Part shown: one piece after another, positions 62,870 to 64,000 of the stretch
Layout of the letters: every line of letters starts with the position of its first letter
Numbering within the stretch: position 1 is the first letter of the stretch
Assembly (NCBI GenBank): GCA_020161395.1
Contig: JAIUOE010000002.1
Span: 186,001 to 250,000 of the forward strand
Origin: Bacteroidota bacterium
Lineage (GTDB): Bacteria > Bacteroidota > Ignavibacteria > Ignavibacteriales > Ignavibacteriaceae
Reading direction: 5' to 3'
Length of the DNA stretch: 64,000 nt
Notes under the pieces: model-generated
What the model was told of the DNA's origin: nothing
The model's input: the letters and a program-made list of their open reading frames with translations, nothing else
The model's database searches: none
Translations under genes and position numbers: made by a program

Positions 62870-64000
62870 CTAATTTTTGTGCCTTTTGTAAGACCTGTTT
62901 AGAAATGTAGCCAAATGAAGCACTTCCACGGCTTGTTCGTGCTTTTTTACACCGTGTTTTATCTGCCCCATACAACCCGGATTTGCCATCACGACCACTT
63001 CCGAATCGTTGTTTTTGATATTTTCCATCTTCCTTTCCAGAAAATGGAGTGCATCGTCATATCTCGCCACATTGTATATGCCCGCACTTCCACAACACCA
63101 GGATGCTTCCTCGAGTTCTGAAAATTTTATTAATTTTACCGACTTCAAAATCTCGCGGGGTTGTTTTGTAACTTTCTGAGTATGAGCAAGATGACAGGCA
63201 TCATGATAGGTGACGGTTCCTTCAAATTCATAATTTTCAGATCTGAATCCGGTTTCGTGAAGAAACTCGGAGATATCTTTAACCTTCGACGAAAATTCCG
63301 CAGCTTTCCGGGAAATGTCGTCTGAAACTGTGTCGTTTTCTCCTCCGGAAAAAATATGACCATACTCTTTCATATAAGCGCCACAGCCGGCGGAATTGGA
63401 GATGAGGAAGTCATATTTGTACCGTCCAAAGAGTTCCATCGTCTTTTGAGCCAGTTCCATCCCCTTTCTTTGTTCACCGTTATGTGCATGGAGAGACCCA
63501 CAACATCCCTGACCCCTGGGAATGACCACTTCGCAACCATGCTGCAACAGCACCTCGAGTGTATCGGAATTTATGTCAGCGAAAGCAACATCCATCAGGC
63601 AGCCAAGCGGAAGCAACACCCGGTATCTTACAGGCTCTGCAGGTGTGTATATCTCATGCATCATGTCGCTGCTGAATCTCTTTGACATTTTTGGGGAGAG
63701 ACTGTCCACCTGCCCAAGGTTACCGCCCAGTATTTTAAAAAAGCCAATATTGTGGAGAAAATCCTGAATCCCGGTGTTCTGGTAAAAATAGAGAATTTTT
63801 GCAACGAACTTTAGCAGGCTTTGATTTGCAACAATAAAGTTAAGTCCGGCCCGTCTGATGAGCCTGACCATGAACGGTTCAAGATTCTGTATCGAGACTT
63901 CTTCCCGGGCTGCCTCTACTATTGACCCGTATTTGACTCCTGCCGGACAGGCAGTTTCACATGCCTGACAGTCGAGACAGAAATTGATTTCATTGATGAA
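62870..64000 (-). CDS. glcF: GlcF-like iron-sulfur protein (5' end beyond the window)
   Basis: Frame open to the window edge, with 376 codons visible. Upstream of the first internal ATG (63871) lies CLDCQACETACPAG, a 4Fe-4S site, so the ATG is internal and the real start lies outside. Two CCG (DUF224) domains follow: LPLGCLMDVAF with GQGCCGS, and YHDACHLAHTQ with WCCGSAG and NPGCMGQI. This layout fits the iron-sulfur subunit of glycolate or D-lactate oxidase, or a heterodisulfide reductase D-like protein. It passes electrons from an FAD subunit not seen here. Confidence 0.82.
   Translation of the reverse strand, partial: FINEINFCLDCQACETACPAGVKYGSIVEAAREEVSIQNLEPFMVRLIRRAGLNFIVANQSLLKFVAKILYFYQNTGIQDFLHNIGFFKILGGNLGQVDSLSPKMSKRFSSDMMHEIYTPAEPVRYRVLLPLGCLMDVAFADINSDTLEVLLQHGCEVVIPRGQGCCGSLHAHNGEQRKGMELAQKTMELFGRYKYDFLISNSAGCGAYMKEYGHIFSGGENDTVSDDISRKAAEFSSKVKDISEFLHETGFRSENYEFEGTVTYHDACHLAHTQKVTKQPREILKSVKLIKFSELEEASWCCGSAGIYNVARYDDALHFLERKMENIKNNDSEVVVMANPGCMGQIKHGVKKHEQAVEVLHLATFLNRSYKRHKN

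Noticed and set aside
62870-63871. GlcF-like gene starting at the ATG at 63871
   Set aside because: The open frame runs on to the window edge and codes for a 4Fe-4S site upstream of that ATG.

Overview
The window looks like a chromosomal segment of a heterotrophic, aerobically respiring member of the Bacteroidota/Chlorobiota lineage, most like the Ignavibacteria. This is inferred from family content, not from a marker gene. The supporting signs are PorV/PorQ-like outer-membrane proteins, secreted proteins with FlgD-like or anchor-type C-terminal domains as in type IX secretion clients, an alternative complex III operon joined to an A2-type cytochrome oxidase, promoters of the TAnnTTTG type, few Shine-Dalgarno sequences and many TTG starts. 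Base composition is moderate, and no rRNA, tRNA, CRISPR array, insertion sequence or prophage was seen. All protein genes but two lie on the minus strand, so each operon reads from high to low coordinates.

Layout. 1-7.8 kb: envelope and secretion proteins (a truncated multidomain secreted protein, two PorV-like barrels, an Asp-box propeller protein, a lipoprotein, a site-2 protease and a DUF1207-like protein). 7.9-11.7 kb: a glycolipid or polysaccharide module (GT2, NodB deacetylase, GT2, flippase-like membrane protein). 11.7-18.6 kb: peptide and amino-acid use (M29-like aminopeptidase, barrel-like protein, MFS permease, PepD, a stand-alone PqqD-like protein, an OPT oligopeptide transporter). 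18.8-24.1 kb: an orphan nucleotidyltransferase, a TetR regulator coupled to an S46 dipeptidyl-peptidase, a branched-chain aminotransferase, and TM2 and DUF2752 membrane proteins. 24.4-25.4 kb: a plus-strand SPOR-domain protein. 25.6-31.4 kb: a TolC-MacA-ATPase-permease-permease efflux operon. 31.5-43.1 kb: a tRNA nucleotidyltransferase, a membrane HELAH peptidase, MurA in one run with a PP2C phosphatase and a Ser/Thr kinase, a propeller lipoprotein and a 945-residue peptidase/propeller/barrel protein. 43.1-47.2 kb: PtsI, HPr, a polyprenyl synthase and type 2 IPP isomerase. 47.2-47.7 kb: a structured RNA candidate and a 77-residue cysteine-rich gene, both on the plus strand. 47.8-62.6 kb: one long respiratory operon. 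62.9-64 kb: a GlcF-like iron-sulfur protein cut by the window edge.

The respiratory operon is the clearest functional unit. Quinol would be oxidised by alternative complex III (ActA pentaheme, ActB iron-sulfur, ActC and ActF membrane subunits, and a fused ActD-ActE). Electrons would pass through monoheme c domains to the CuA site of CoxB and on to CoxA. SCO and CtaB, which deliver copper and make heme O, are encoded in the same run, and the run ends in a strong terminator.

The least explained structure is intergenic. Arrays of 7-bp repeats begin in register with the stop codons of four genes, so stop triplets recur in all three frames. Related 8-bp and 9-bp arrays flank the TetR/S46 operon. 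A 118-bp run of hairpins ending in a perfect plus-strand terminator resembles a small RNA. Several gene pairs overlap by TTGA, with a TTG start inside the upstream stop, and the first gene in the window has no ATG, GTG or TTG that would give a normal signal peptide.
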